Shown here piece by piece: positions 25,401 to 37,170 of a stretch of DNA of 64,000 nucleotides. Location of the stretch: NCBI GenBank assembly GCA_947561715.1, contig OX387199.1, positions 21,519,001 to 21,583,000 on the forward strand. Direction: 5' to 3'. The position numbers and the translations under genes are program-made. The notes beneath the pieces were generated by a model. That model was given only the letters and a program-made list of their open reading frames with translations. It was not told where the DNA came from and did not search any database. The DNA comes from Ascidia mentula (lineage: Eukaryota; Chordata; Ascidiacea; Phlebobranchia; Ascidiidae). The number at the start of each line of letters is the position of its first letter. Within the stretch, counting starts at the first letter, position 1.

Positions 25401-28400
25401 GCAATCAATGACGTCATCACAGACACTTGACCTTGATATGATCATGGGGTCGTTTGTACACTGGAAGCATAACCGATGATTAAATGTGTGAGAACTGCGA
25501 ACATCCCTATAGAAAAATATATTCCATGTCTGATAAATAAGAGCGGAATTGTCATATTGCTGTAGCAAAGTGTAAATAAAAAACGTACTATGTATTTGTA
25601 AATTCGTAATACCATGACAGAATTAACCGACAAATACATTACAACACAAAGATAACGCAACGGTGTAAAAATGTTATCACCTGGCGTCTCCATTCTCCGA
25701 GGTGTAACACAAATCAGATTTATCATCACAATCGGCAATGCCGTCCCATAGAAACATTTGCGGAAGATTGCAATTTCTGCCATTACGAACACATTTGAAT
25801 CCATGTCCATTATTCCAGTGTTGGAAAGCTGGACAGTCATTGCAAGGATCGCCATCACAAACAGTCGAACGTTCCCAACAAGCTGAATTCGGACACTTGA
25901 AGTGGGAGGGGCAGATATACTCACATGGGGAACTCCCCAAACAATGAGCAAGCTTGTCGCAGATTTCATTTTTTGAGTTGCAGGAAATGTTGGTTTGATC
26001 CATTGTGTTGTAACAGACTCCATTATTGTCGAAACAATTACAACGTGGTTTTGAACTAAATAAAATTAATAGTTTATTTGCATCAACGAAATAAAAGGTC
26101 TTTTCAAAACTACCCAAAATACCCTTTATTGTTATGGCTGCACTGCTGAGGGAAATTCCCATTACAACCGCATTCATCACTCATATCAGGGCAATCTATG
26201 ACGTCATCACAAACACTTGAACTTGAGATGATCATGGGGTCATTTGTACATTGGAAACACAATCGTTCGTTCATAGATGAAGAATTACGAATATCTCTGC
26301 AATAACAAATTTTTTGATTGATGCAATTTTTGCAACAAGCAAGCAGTTATCGCCGTTCTTTTTTAACATTTACAACCTTTAATAAAAACAACAAAACTCC
26401 TTTGACTAAAACTATATTTATCTGCGTTTAAGTTTTTTTCGTTTTCACTGCAATAGGAAGAGTGACGCCCGTAGAGACACCTATCCAATGGCGTTGATAA
26501 GAAAATGTGATATATCGTAAGATCAGGAATACAGAGAGAGATGGAAGTCTGGGTCAGTGCTGGCAAGTACGCATATACAAAACACAATGAAAAACAAAAT
26601 ACCTGACATCTCCATTCTCCGAGGTGTAACACAAATCAGATTTATCATCACAATCGGCAATGCCGTCCCATAGAAACATCTGCGGAAGATTGCAATTCCT
26701 GCCATTCCGAACACATTTGAATCCATGTCCATTATTCCAGTGTTGGAAAGCTGGACAGTCATTGCAAGGATCGCCATCACAAACAGTCGAACGGGACTGG
26801 AAGTGGGAGGGGCAGATGTCACACAATGTTTTTCCAACACATTGGATTATTCCTTTGCAAAACTCCGTCAATCTTAAGGCGCATACTTTGTTTGAATCGT
26901 AGAAGTCAAGCTTGTTGTCGCAACTGTAACAAAAGTAATGTATTACGTCATATAACAATAGTTTCGCGACACATTGTGTTTCTAAATGGCTCACAATCTG
27001 TATGTATTGGAAGATACTTTTACATCGGATCACAAAGTTTTTTTCCAAACTTGATCCACATATAAGCCCATGTAACATAGAAATCTGTGCGAATATTAAA
27101 GTTACGATTTCGGGTAGTATTTTAACTTAAATATATGAACAAAAATAACAGGTGGTTGCCCTGTTCACGGCTAATCATTAAAATTCACAAAGATTTGTAT
27201 TCTACATATGTTGTGGGCCAAGTTTGGAAAAACTTTGTGACCCGGTGTAAAAGTATCTTCCGTATATATTAGGTTTGGTTTAAAATAAACCAGATTAATG
27301 CCAACTAGTCATGCACGACTGGGTATAAGGTTGGAAGTTGATGTGTGAATAACTGTAGAATTCTAGCCCTTTCTCAAACCACCTTACAGTTCTCCAACTG
27401 ATAGCATAAGGTCGGTCAAGTTTAATATGCACGTATATTTCGACAGTTTCGAAATCACTTCCTAAGTTGCTATTTTAAAAGATTTTCTGACCACACCTAT
27501 TCAAAAAGAATATTAAAACCACATATAGGTTCATTACACCAGCCTCAACATTACACCAGCCTCAACATTACACCGGCCTCAACGTTACTCCGGCCTCAAC
27601 GTTACACCAGCCTCAACATTACACCGGCCTCATCGTTACACCAGCCTCAACATTACACCAGGCTCAACATTACACCAGCCTCAACATTACAACGGCTTCA
27701 ACGTTACACCAGCCTCAACATTACACCAGCCTCAACATTACACCGGCCTCAACGTTACACCTGCCTCAACATTACACCAGCCTCAACATTACACCAGCCT
27801 CAACATTACACCTGACTCAAGATTACACCGGCCTCAACGTTACTCCATAGCCTCAACATTACACCAGCCTCAACATTATACCAACCTCAACGTTACACCA
27901 GCCTCAACATTACACCAACCTCAACGTTACACCAGCCTCAACATTATACCAACCTCAACTTTACACCAGCCTCAACATTACACCGACCTCAACGTTACAC
28001 CCCAGCCTCAACATTATACCAACCTCAACGTTAAACCCCAGCCTCAACATTATACCAACCTCAACGTTACACCAGCCTCAACATTACACCGACCTCAACA
28101 TTACACCAGCCTCAACATTATACCAACCTCAACGTTACACCAGCCTCAACATTACACCGACCTCAACATTACACCTGTCTCAACGTTACACCCCAGCCTC
28201 AACATTACACCGACCTCAACATTACACCAGCCTCAACATTATACCAACCTCAACGTTACACCAGCCTCAAAATTTCACCGACCTCAACACTACACCAGTC
28301 TCAACGTTACACCCCAGCCTCAACATTACACCAGCCTCAACATTATACCAACCTCAACGTTACACCAGCCTCAACATTACACCGACCTCAACATTACACC

Positions 28401-31400
28401 AGTCTCAACGTTACACCCCAGCCTGAACGTTACACCAGCCTCAACATTATACCAAACTCAACGTTACACCAGCCTCAGCATTACACCAGCCTCAACATTA
28501 CACCAGTCTCAACGTTACACCCCAGCCTCAACATTACACCAGCCACAACATTACACCAACCTCAACGTTATACACCAGCCTCAACATTACACCGACCTCA
28601 ACATTACACCAGCCTCAACATTACACCAACCTCAACGTTAAACCAGTCTCAACATTACACCGACCTCAACGTTACACCAGCCTCAACATTATACCAACCT
28701 CAACGTTACACCAGCCTCAACATTACACCGACCTCAACATTACACCAGCCTCAACATTATACCAACCTCAACGTTACACAAGTCTCAACATTACACCGAC
28801 CTCAGCGTTACACCAGCCTCAACATTACACCAACCTCAACGTTACACCAGTCTCAACATTACACCGACCTCAACGTTACACCAGCCTCAACATTACACCA
28901 ACCTCAACGTTACACCAGTCTAAACATTACACCGACCTCAACATTACACCAGCCTCAACATTACACCTACCTCAACATTACACCGACCTCAACATTACAC
29001 CAGCCTCAACGTTACATCAGCCTCAACATTACACCAACCTCAACGTTACACCAGTCTCAACATTGCACCGACCTCAACGTTACACCCCAGCCTCAACATT
29101 ACACCGACCTCAACATAACACCAGCCTCAACATTATACCAACCTCAACGTTACATCAGCCTCAACATTACACCGACCTCAACATTACACCAGTCTCAACT
29201 TTAAACCAACCTCATCGTTACACCCCAGCCTCAACATTACACCGACCTCAACATTACACCAGCCTCAACATTATACCAACCTCAACGTTACACCAGCCTC
29301 AACATTACACCGACCTCAAGATTACACCAGTCTCAACGTTACACCCCAGCCTCAACATTACACCAGCCTCAACATTACACCAACCTCAACGTTACACCAG
29401 CCACAACATTACACCGACCTCAACATTACACCAGCCTCAACATTACACCAACCTCAACGTTACACCAGTCTCAACATTACACCGACCTCAACATTACACC
29501 AGCCTCAACATTACACCAACCTCAACGTTACACCAGCCTCAACATTACACCGACCTCAACATTACACCAGCCTCAACATTATACCAACCTCAACGTTACA
29601 CCAGCCTCAACATTACACCGACCTCAACATTACACCAGCCTCAACATTACACCAACCTCAACGTTACACCAGCCTCAACATTACACCGACCTCAACATTA
29701 CACCAGCCTCAACATTACACCAACCTCAACGTTACACCAGCCTCAACATTACACCGACCTCAACATTACACCAGCCTCAACATTATACCGACCTCAACGT
29801 TACTCCAGCCTCAACATTACACCGACCTCAACATTACACCGACCCCAACATTACACCGACCTCAACATTACACCGACCTCAACATTACACCGACCTCAAC
29901 ATTACACCAACCTCAACATTACACCAGCCTCAACATTACACCAACCTCAACATTACACCAGCCTAAACATTACACCAACCTCAACGTTACACCAGCCTCA
30001 ACATTACACCGACCTCAACATTACACCAGCTTCAACATTACACCGACCTCAACATTACACCGACCTCAACATTACACCGACCTCAACATTACACCAACCT
30101 CAACATTACACCAGCCTCAACATTACACCAACCTCAACGTTACACCAGCCTCAACATTACACCGACCTCAACATTACACCAGCCTCAACATTACACCAAC
30201 CTCAACGTTACACCAGCCTCAACATTACACCGACCTCAACATTACACCGACCTCATCGTTACTCTGGCCTCAACGTTACACCCCAGCCTCAACATTACAC
30301 CAGCCTCAACATTACACCAACCTCAACGTTACACCAGCCTCAACGTTACACCGACCTCATCATTACACCAGCCTCAACATTATACCGACCTCAACGTTAC
30401 TCCAGCCTCAAAATTACACCAGTTTCAACGTTACACCCCAGCCTCAACATTATACCAACCTCAACGTTACACCAGCCTCAACATTACACCGACCTCAACA
30501 TTACACCAGTCTCAACGTTACACCAGCTTCAACATTACACCAGCCTCAACATTACACCAGCCTCAACATTACACCGGCCTCAACGTTACACCGGCCTCAA
30601 CGCTACACCAGCCTCAACATTACATCAACCTCAACGTTACACCCCAGCTTCAACGTTATACCAACCTCAACGTTACACCAGCCTCAACATTACACCGACC
30701 TCAACATTACACCAGTCTCAACGTTACACCAGTCTCAACGTTACACCAGCCTCAACATTATACCAACCTCAACGTTACACCAGCCTCAACATTACACCGA
30801 CCTCAACATTACACCAACCTCAACGTTACACCCCAGCCTCAACATTACACCGACCTCAACGTTACACCAGCCTCAACATTACACCAGTCTCAACGTTACA
30901 CCCCAGCCTCAACATTACACCGACCTCAACATTACTCCAGCCTCAACATTACACCAGTCTCAACGTTACATCCCAGCCTCAGCATTACACCAGCCTCAAC
31001 ATTACACCAACCTCAACGTTACACCAGCCTCAACATTACACCGACCTCAACATTACACCAGTCTCAACATTATACCAACCTCAACGTTACACCAGCTTCA
31101 AAATTTCACCGACCTCAACACTACACCAGTCTCAACGTTTCACCCCAGCCTCAACATTACACCAGCCTCAACATTATACCAACCTCAACGTTACACCAGC
31201 CTCAACATTACACCAACCTCAACATTACACCAGTCTCAACGTTACACCCCAGCCTCAACGTTACACCAGCCTCAACATTATACCAACCTCAACGTTACAC
31301 CAACCTCAACATTACACCAGTCTCAACGTTACACCCCAGCCTCAACATTACACCAGCCTCAACATTACACCAACCTCAACGTTACAACAGCCTCAACATT

Positions 31401-34400
31401 ACACCGACCTCAACATTACACCAGCCTCAACATTACACCAACCTCAACGTTACACCAGTCTCAACATTACACCGACCTCAACGTTACACCAGCCTCAACA
31501 TTATACCAACCTCAACGTTACACCAGCCTCAACATTACACCAACCTCAACATTACACCAGCCTCAACATTATACCAACCTCAACGTTACACCAGTCTCAA
31601 CATTACACCGACCTCAGCGTTACACCAGCCTCAACATTACACCAACCTCAACGTTATACCAGTCTCAACATTACACCGACCTCAACGTTGCACCAGCCTC
31701 AACATTACACCAACCTCAACGTTACACCAGTCTCAACATTACACCGATCTCAACATTACACCAGCCTCAACATTACACCGACCTCAACATTACACCAGCC
31801 TCAACATTACACCAGTCTCAACGTTACACCCCAGCCTCAACATTACACCAGCCTCAACATTACACCAACATCAACGTTACACCAGCCTCATCATTACACC
31901 GACCTCAACATTACACCAGCCTCAACATTACACCAGTCTCAACGTTACACCCCAGCCTCAACATTACACCAGCCTCAACATTACACCAACCTCAACGTTA
32001 CACCAGCCTCAACATTACACCGACCTCAACATTACACCAGCCTCAACATTACACCAGTCTCAACGTTACACCCCAGCCTCAACATTACACTGGCCTCAAC
32101 GTTACACCAGCCTCAACATTACACCGGCCTTAACGTTACTCCAGTCTCGACATTACATGTAAGATAATAGGTGCTTATTACGTCACAAGAAGTCGACAAA
32201 TTCACTGTGGTGAAGGGAAAATTGTTGTTTCGTACTGGGGAGAATATTGACGGTAACAATGGCAATACACAACCTACAACTTAAAACTTTACAATAACAA
32301 AATATACAGATGTTGGAAAATGCACACAAAAGCAAAAGGCTGTTGTAGCGCAAAGGAACTTGCTATCACCTATTTGACCTTTTACAAGCTTTCACGTTTA
32401 CATTCTTTTACGTCACTTTTTTCACCTTCAATATTCCACCATTCACCCGCTTGATTCAATGTTTTTGTTAATTTAGATTTTAATTCACATAATCGTCTTG
32501 AACGCAATAGTCACACACGTTGATTTCGTAGCGCAGCACCAGGTCCATCTTACGTGGCACTGTTGGGTGTTTCTATCATAGTGCCTTTCTTTGTTGGCTT
32601 TTAGCATGTGTGTTATATTTAGCACTGGATTTGTATATTGGTATCATGAACTTGTATGGACAGGGTTTTATGCAAGAAAGCGGTAAACCGTAGGGGAACA
32701 GGCTTGTAGTTAACGCAGTGTCCCGAGGACCTAGGAAAGCGTTGTTTTAAGAAGCGTAACACCAATATACGCAACAAGGTTTTGCCATTATAAGGCCTTG
32801 ACCAACAAACTTGTACTAAATGCTGCCAACTCGTCACTCTATTGTAACCACAGTAAGTGTTTATGACGTCATAAGAAGTGGAAAGCAACGGGGTAAACTG
32901 AAAGCACGTGTGTTATAGGCGTCACAACATGTCATGAGTATTTGGAAGGAAGTTATTTTAAGCTTTCAGATATTTGTACATATGTATTTACCATAGTAGC
33001 AGTTTATACAGCACAAGCCGTCGACATCCAACACGAACTTCACGGCTGTCAAGGGGAGAAGTTATGAGAGGATGAATTTGCGAAAAGAGCTGTCTGTGTA
33101 TTTGCATGGCAAAAAAACTTGACTTAGTTATTCTAACGCGTACATTACAGCAAGTTCGCTAATTTAGATGACAGATTTTCAATATTTAATGAACTAAATA
33201 TCAAGACTATCTCAAAAAAGCATTGAGGGACATTTGAGAAATGTGTCGGAAAGTATTTAACATCATTTTCCAAAAGGGACGAACTTTTGAATCCAAAATC
33301 GATTTGCACCAAATGTAGAAGAACAAACGCATGCAGAATTGGTGAAGATCTGGATTCTGTCACATTCGCTTAAATGCGGACGGAATCTTTTTTTTTCTTT
33401 GTCCAATAATTGCGTTTATTTCAAAAAAGATTTTCACCTTTGTGTTGTTTACTCCATTTTAAAAGGATTTTGCAGACTTCGTAACCAACGACCATGAACG
33501 CATGCGTAGCCTAGGGCGCCTCTAGTGTTCCTTTATGTTAAATGTGTTTTTTGTTGCAATGAATTTTTTCAGAGTGGTCATTCCGCTATCTTCATTTGTA
33601 TTGAAATATATCTCAACATGTTGGTTCTTGAAACTGCTTGGGTGTTTTTCGCTCGTCCATTACTTCTTGGACAACTCAGCTAACACGAATATAGGGAAAA
33701 TATTTAAGTGCTTTCACCTCATGTAAGGACTGGTTGGGTTTTCAGGATAAGTGGAAAAGTTGGCTGGTTTCTCCTCACTACCGTCCCTGCAATCGTGGTA
33801 ACGACCTTCACAAAACAACCCAGCCCACACCTCCTTCCCATCATCGCAAGTGAACTCTGCACAAAACACATGAACGTAAATCGTTTTGAAACCATTCGTC
33901 AACATATATAACCCCAAGTAAATGATATTTAAAATTTAAATTTAGCAAAAACTCATAAAATCTCTTTGCCTTGGAACCCGAGGGCTTTTCTTACTCTTCA
34001 CCTAATAATCGTAGAACACTCGATGGTTGTTTGTGATTAACTCATGTTTATCTGTAATAACCAACCTATCTACGGGACATCCCCAATACAAAGTGGAATA
34101 ACAACAAATATCGCTAGCTGAAGTGCGTCTGCATACTGTGTTCGTTGTTGCGTGAATGAAACGTGGGAAATTCCTAAATTGTTTTTTTTTTATGTAAATT
34201 AATCGAATATTCTGTTCTTCCCGCACGAATCGATAACAAATGCCTCAAGGATCGGTGGAAATTCCTGGTTTAAAGCTGGTGGATTATGCCCTCGTTCGTC
34301 ATATTGTTCGTGTGTGCATAGAAATTCTCGTGCAAAATTTATTTGATTTTACTTGTAGAGATCAGTGCCGCAGTCCAAAGCTGCTGAAGCATTTTTCAAC

Positions 34401-34625
34401 CGAACCTTCTTTTAATAAACTGAGAGAGATTACCATTGGGTCACCCTTAACGGTAGCTGAATAAAAACTCAAGTAACAACAAAATGCATACTCTGAGCTG
34501 AAGTGAGTGAGATCATGATTCCAGCAACAACCACCTTCAACCAATACCTGATAAAACACAAATAGTTTCTATCTTACATTGTCATGTTCCTATATGGTCA
34601 TTGGTCTCACAAACCTTGTTCCCAT
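19471..34625 (-). CDS. LDLa-repeat rhodopsin-family GPCR, 1040 aa, 16 exons (copy A, intact)
   Basis: Exons: 34625-34615, 34547-34492, 33856-33718, 26923-26603, 26296-26123, 26055-25681, 25506-25339, 24244-24169, 22178-21891, 21603-21472, 21287-21123, 21047-20751, 20543-20363, 20326-20119, 20059-19848, 19790-19471. The frame is continuous. Residues 1-22 are a signal peptide (MGTRYWLKVVVAGIMISL). Residues 23 to about 595 hold about ten LDLa-like modules with DC-x-D-x-SDE motifs and a Thr run near 425. The 7TM domain has TM1 with GN (about 615-640), TM2 NLSVSD (D669), TM3 starting at C703, TM4 W755, TM6 CWVP (950-953) and TM7 NPLIY (987-991). The TM2 and general layout resemble GRL101 and relaxin-type receptors, but no leucine-rich repeats are seen. 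The usual DRY is FRL (727-729). Ligand unknown. The start has a strong Kozak context (AAACATGG). Earlier 5' exons cannot be excluded. Confidence 0.85.
22860..24054 (-). mobile_element. Ty3/gypsy-family LTR element fossil, partial
   Basis: It lies in the intron between exons 8 and 9 of the receptor. Reading the minus strand, a short LTR-like segment starts TGTAACGCAGCGG at 24054 and ends near 23940 after an AATAAA. It is followed by a leader, TGGTGACCCCGAC (23938-23926), which is common at the start of gypsy internal regions. Gag-like sequence (around 23600-23850) and a protease-flanking segment (around 22871-23056, VSKPLLG) follow. The latter matches the element at 49 kb, so the two are relatives. 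It is broken, with a large part missing, and looks old. A MITE is inserted in its gag part. No copy exists at the matching place in the duplicate, so it inserted after the duplication or was lost there. Confidence 0.6.
23493..23711. mobile_element. hAT-type MITE, 219 bp
   Basis: The element has 14-bp perfect terminal inverted repeats, CAGTGGTTCCCAAC on the left and its complement on the right. It is flanked by 8-bp target duplications, gatgaagc (23485-23492) and gattaagc (23712-23719), that differ at one base. The 8-bp duplication and CAGTGGTT ends are typical of hAT elements. There is no coding capacity, so it would depend on a transposase elsewhere. It is nested in the gag part of a gypsy fossil. 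Confidence 0.85.
24671..24694. repeat. (ATC)n microsatellite
   Basis: About seven ATC triplets lie in the receptor intron between exons 7 and 8. No function is suggested. Confidence 0.75.
27536..32158. repeat. Minisatellite, 17-bp unit, about 270 copies with higher-order structure
   Basis: About 4.6 kb of head-to-tail copies of the 17-mer CATTACACCAGCCTCAA lie inside the large receptor intron (26924-33717). Variants are CCGACCT, CCAACCT and CCAGCCT for the second half, CATT or CGTT at the CpG, and a 19-bp form with two extra C (ACACCCCAGCC). In many stretches units recur in the order GACC, AGCC, AACC-CGTT, AGCC, giving a 68-bp higher-order repeat. The plus strand is extremely G-poor. The consensus holds no TAA, TAG or TGA in any plus frame, which explains the very long open frame at 29063-32167; that frame begins at a TTG and is not a gene. 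Confidence 0.95.
32160..33713. other. Intron sequence between minisatellite and receptor exon 3
   Basis: This is the remainder of the large receptor intron. I see no exon-like frame with matching splice signals and no clear mobile element. Confidence 0.4.
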
Positions 34626-34879
34626 GTTTAGTCTGAAGTCAACAAGACGAATCCAACCCTGTCTCAAATCCTCCCTCTGATCAACCAACAATTGCAAAAC
34701 AAAATGTTTTTAATTTGTGTAATTATTGACAAAGTCATTTTACTCTCGTGCGTGCTCCAAGTTTGAAGAATTTTTTAGCAAAAAAAAAACAACAACAAAA
34801 TATTGCAACCCTACATCAAAAATATTTGTCAATACCACGAAAGTTTTTCTGAAAGATTTAAAAACACTTTCTCTACGTA

Positions 34880-35665
34880 AGCAAATTTCCAAATTTAAGG
34901 TTTGGATATGATTTCCAAAATCTCGGCAGCAACCAAACGTAGACAGACATTTTTATACTTTGTATTTTTTTTGATTTTGTATTTTTTTTACCACCTGACA
35001 TTTATAACTGGCATTTCCCAATCCATTTTCTTGCCCACGTCTGGTCCACATCCTGGCAAATTAAGACGTCGTTGTGTCAAAGGATTATCAGATGCATTAA
35101 AAATTCACAATCATTACTAACGTTGAAAAGGTTTTCCTCATCATTTGTCAATTAAAGGGTTTTTATGTTGGAAAAACGAATATTTTAATGGTGAAGCCCA
35201 CCTCGCTCGTGTGTCAGAATGTTGTGATATTGACACATTGAGACGCACGCATCAAACACTGCTAAAATACTCTTGTTCTATTCAACAACTCTAAAACACA
35301 ATAATTTAAAAGGGAAAGTTTCCGATTGAAGTCAGCTGGTCAACTGGAAAACTAAACGAGTCGACATCGGAAACGTTCTGTTATCAAATCATCAACTTCC
35401 CATCCCAATAAATTGGTGTCGGTGATTGAAAGACCATGTCCAGTAGAGGGCGGGACTCTAGCAAAATTAAGGAATCAAAGACAAGCAGTGATAATGATGC
35501 GTGCCATGCTTGACACTAAAAGTTATCTGTGAGTTGCGGTGACGATTAAAACGTAGCAAGTTACGAGCGGACAACTTAGACATACGGATTCAGTGTTAAT
35601 TTATATGGACTCACTCATCACCAAACTTTTTGAGTTTTCTTTGCTTGTTTGTGACGATTTGTCGT
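34880..35665. repeat. Direct repeat, left copy (includes repeat R copy 2)
   Basis: It aligns almost end to end with 36122-36895. Landmarks are AAGGTTTGGATATGATTTCC, CTCGGCAGCAACCAAAC, TTAAGACGTCGTTGTGTCAA, GAAGCCCAC, CGGAAACGTTCTGTT and GTAGAGGGCGGGA. A more diverged version of its first half occurs near 56450-56680, upstream of the receptor pseudogene. Confidence 0.8.
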
Positions 35666-36121
35666 TGAATGGAAGTATGCGATTGTAGAATAGGGAAAGA
35701 AAACGCTGACGTCAAACAACCAACCCTTATGTCGTCACAGTAGGTGTCAATGCATGTTGGGTTTGAGCGTTTGCCTCTTCATATATTTTTTGGTTGTTGG
35801 GCAAACATTTGTGACGTAATAGTCGCGATTGTGGTCGCAAGGTGAGCCATGCATGCGTCGGACAAAGCACGCCAGTGACGAACTTTAATATCAATCTTAA
35901 TCATCATTTTGTCGGCCACCGCAGCGTCTTGTCAGTATTATAACATATCCCAAATATAGTACAGGTTGGTTTGCGAAGCTGATAAAACACATACAATCTC
36001 ATACCCCTGTGTCTAACAGTGGAAGGATCATTTAGAACAAATCATGAAAAACCGAACAACGCATACAACGCATACATATATGTTATATAGGAACATGTTC
36101 ATTTAAAGCCATTTGGCAAAC

Positions 36122-36895
36122 ATGCAACTTTCCAAATTAAGGTTTGGATATGATTTCCAAAATCTCGGCAGCAACCAAACACAGACAGAAATTTTTATAC
36201 AAATGACATGGATTTTTTGCCACCTGACATTTATAACTGGCATTTCCTGATCCATTTTTCTTGCCCACGTCTGGTCAACATCCTGGCAAATTAAGACGTC
36301 GTTGTGTCAAATGAATTATTATATGCATTAAAATTTCTCAATCATTACTAACGTTGAAAAGGTTTTCCTCATCATTTGTCAATTAAAGGTTTTTTATGTT
36401 GGAAATACGAATATCTAAATGGTGAAGCCCACGTCGCTCGTATGCCAGAGTGATGTAATATTGACACATTGAGACCCACGCATCAAACACTGCTAAAAAC
36501 ATTCGTGTTTTATCCAACAACTCGGAAACACAATAATTTAAAAGGGAACGTTTCCGATTGAAGTCAGCTGGTCAACTGGAAAATTAAACGGGTCGACATC
36601 GGAAACGTTCTGTTTTCAAATCATCAACTTCCAATCCTAATAAATTGGTGTTGGTGATTGAAAGACCATGTTCAGTAGAGGGCGGGATTCTAGCAAAATT
36701 AAGGAATCAAAGACAAACAATGATAATGATGCGTGCCATGCTTGACACTAAAAGTTATCTATCAGTTGGTGATGTTTAAAACTTAGCCAGTTAGGAGCGG
36801 ACAACTTAGACATAAGGATTCAGTGGTAATTTTTATGGTCTCGCTCATCACCAAACCTTATGAATTTTCTTTGATTGTTCGTCACGATTAGCGGT
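36122..36895. repeat. Direct repeat, right copy
   Basis: This is the partner of 34880-35665, offset by about 1.24 kb in the same orientation. The similarity is high, with scattered substitutions and small gaps. It continues on its right side into a segment (to about 37170) that is shared with repeat R copy 1 at 16.85-17.08 kb. Confidence 0.8.
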
Positions 36896-37170
36896 GTGTT
36901 GGGTAGAACTCGCGCATTGAATGATTAAGAGTAAATAAAGGATCGAGTAGTCTCTGAATGTTGTAATGGTGTTGACTTCTTCAAAAAGGAAGTAGCGGAA
37001 TGTTAAAAAATTCGTGTGAAATTCCCGCTCTGTTTTCCCGCAGATATTTATTTTGACACTCGATCTCCCTCTTCAACAGCTTAACGACCGATTTCCTGCT
37101 CAGTATTCAAATATTTCCATAATCATGACGTTACAGCCCTGGTTGCAAGTTGATTGACAGCTTTGAGCTG

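Noticed and set aside
29063-32167. 1034-codon open frame with a 17-residue periodic protein
   Set aside because: The 17-bp minisatellite unit contains no stop triplet in any plus frame, so a long frame is unavoidable. It starts at TTG, has no splice context, and the 19-bp variant units shift the frame without consequence. It also lies antisense in a receptor intron.
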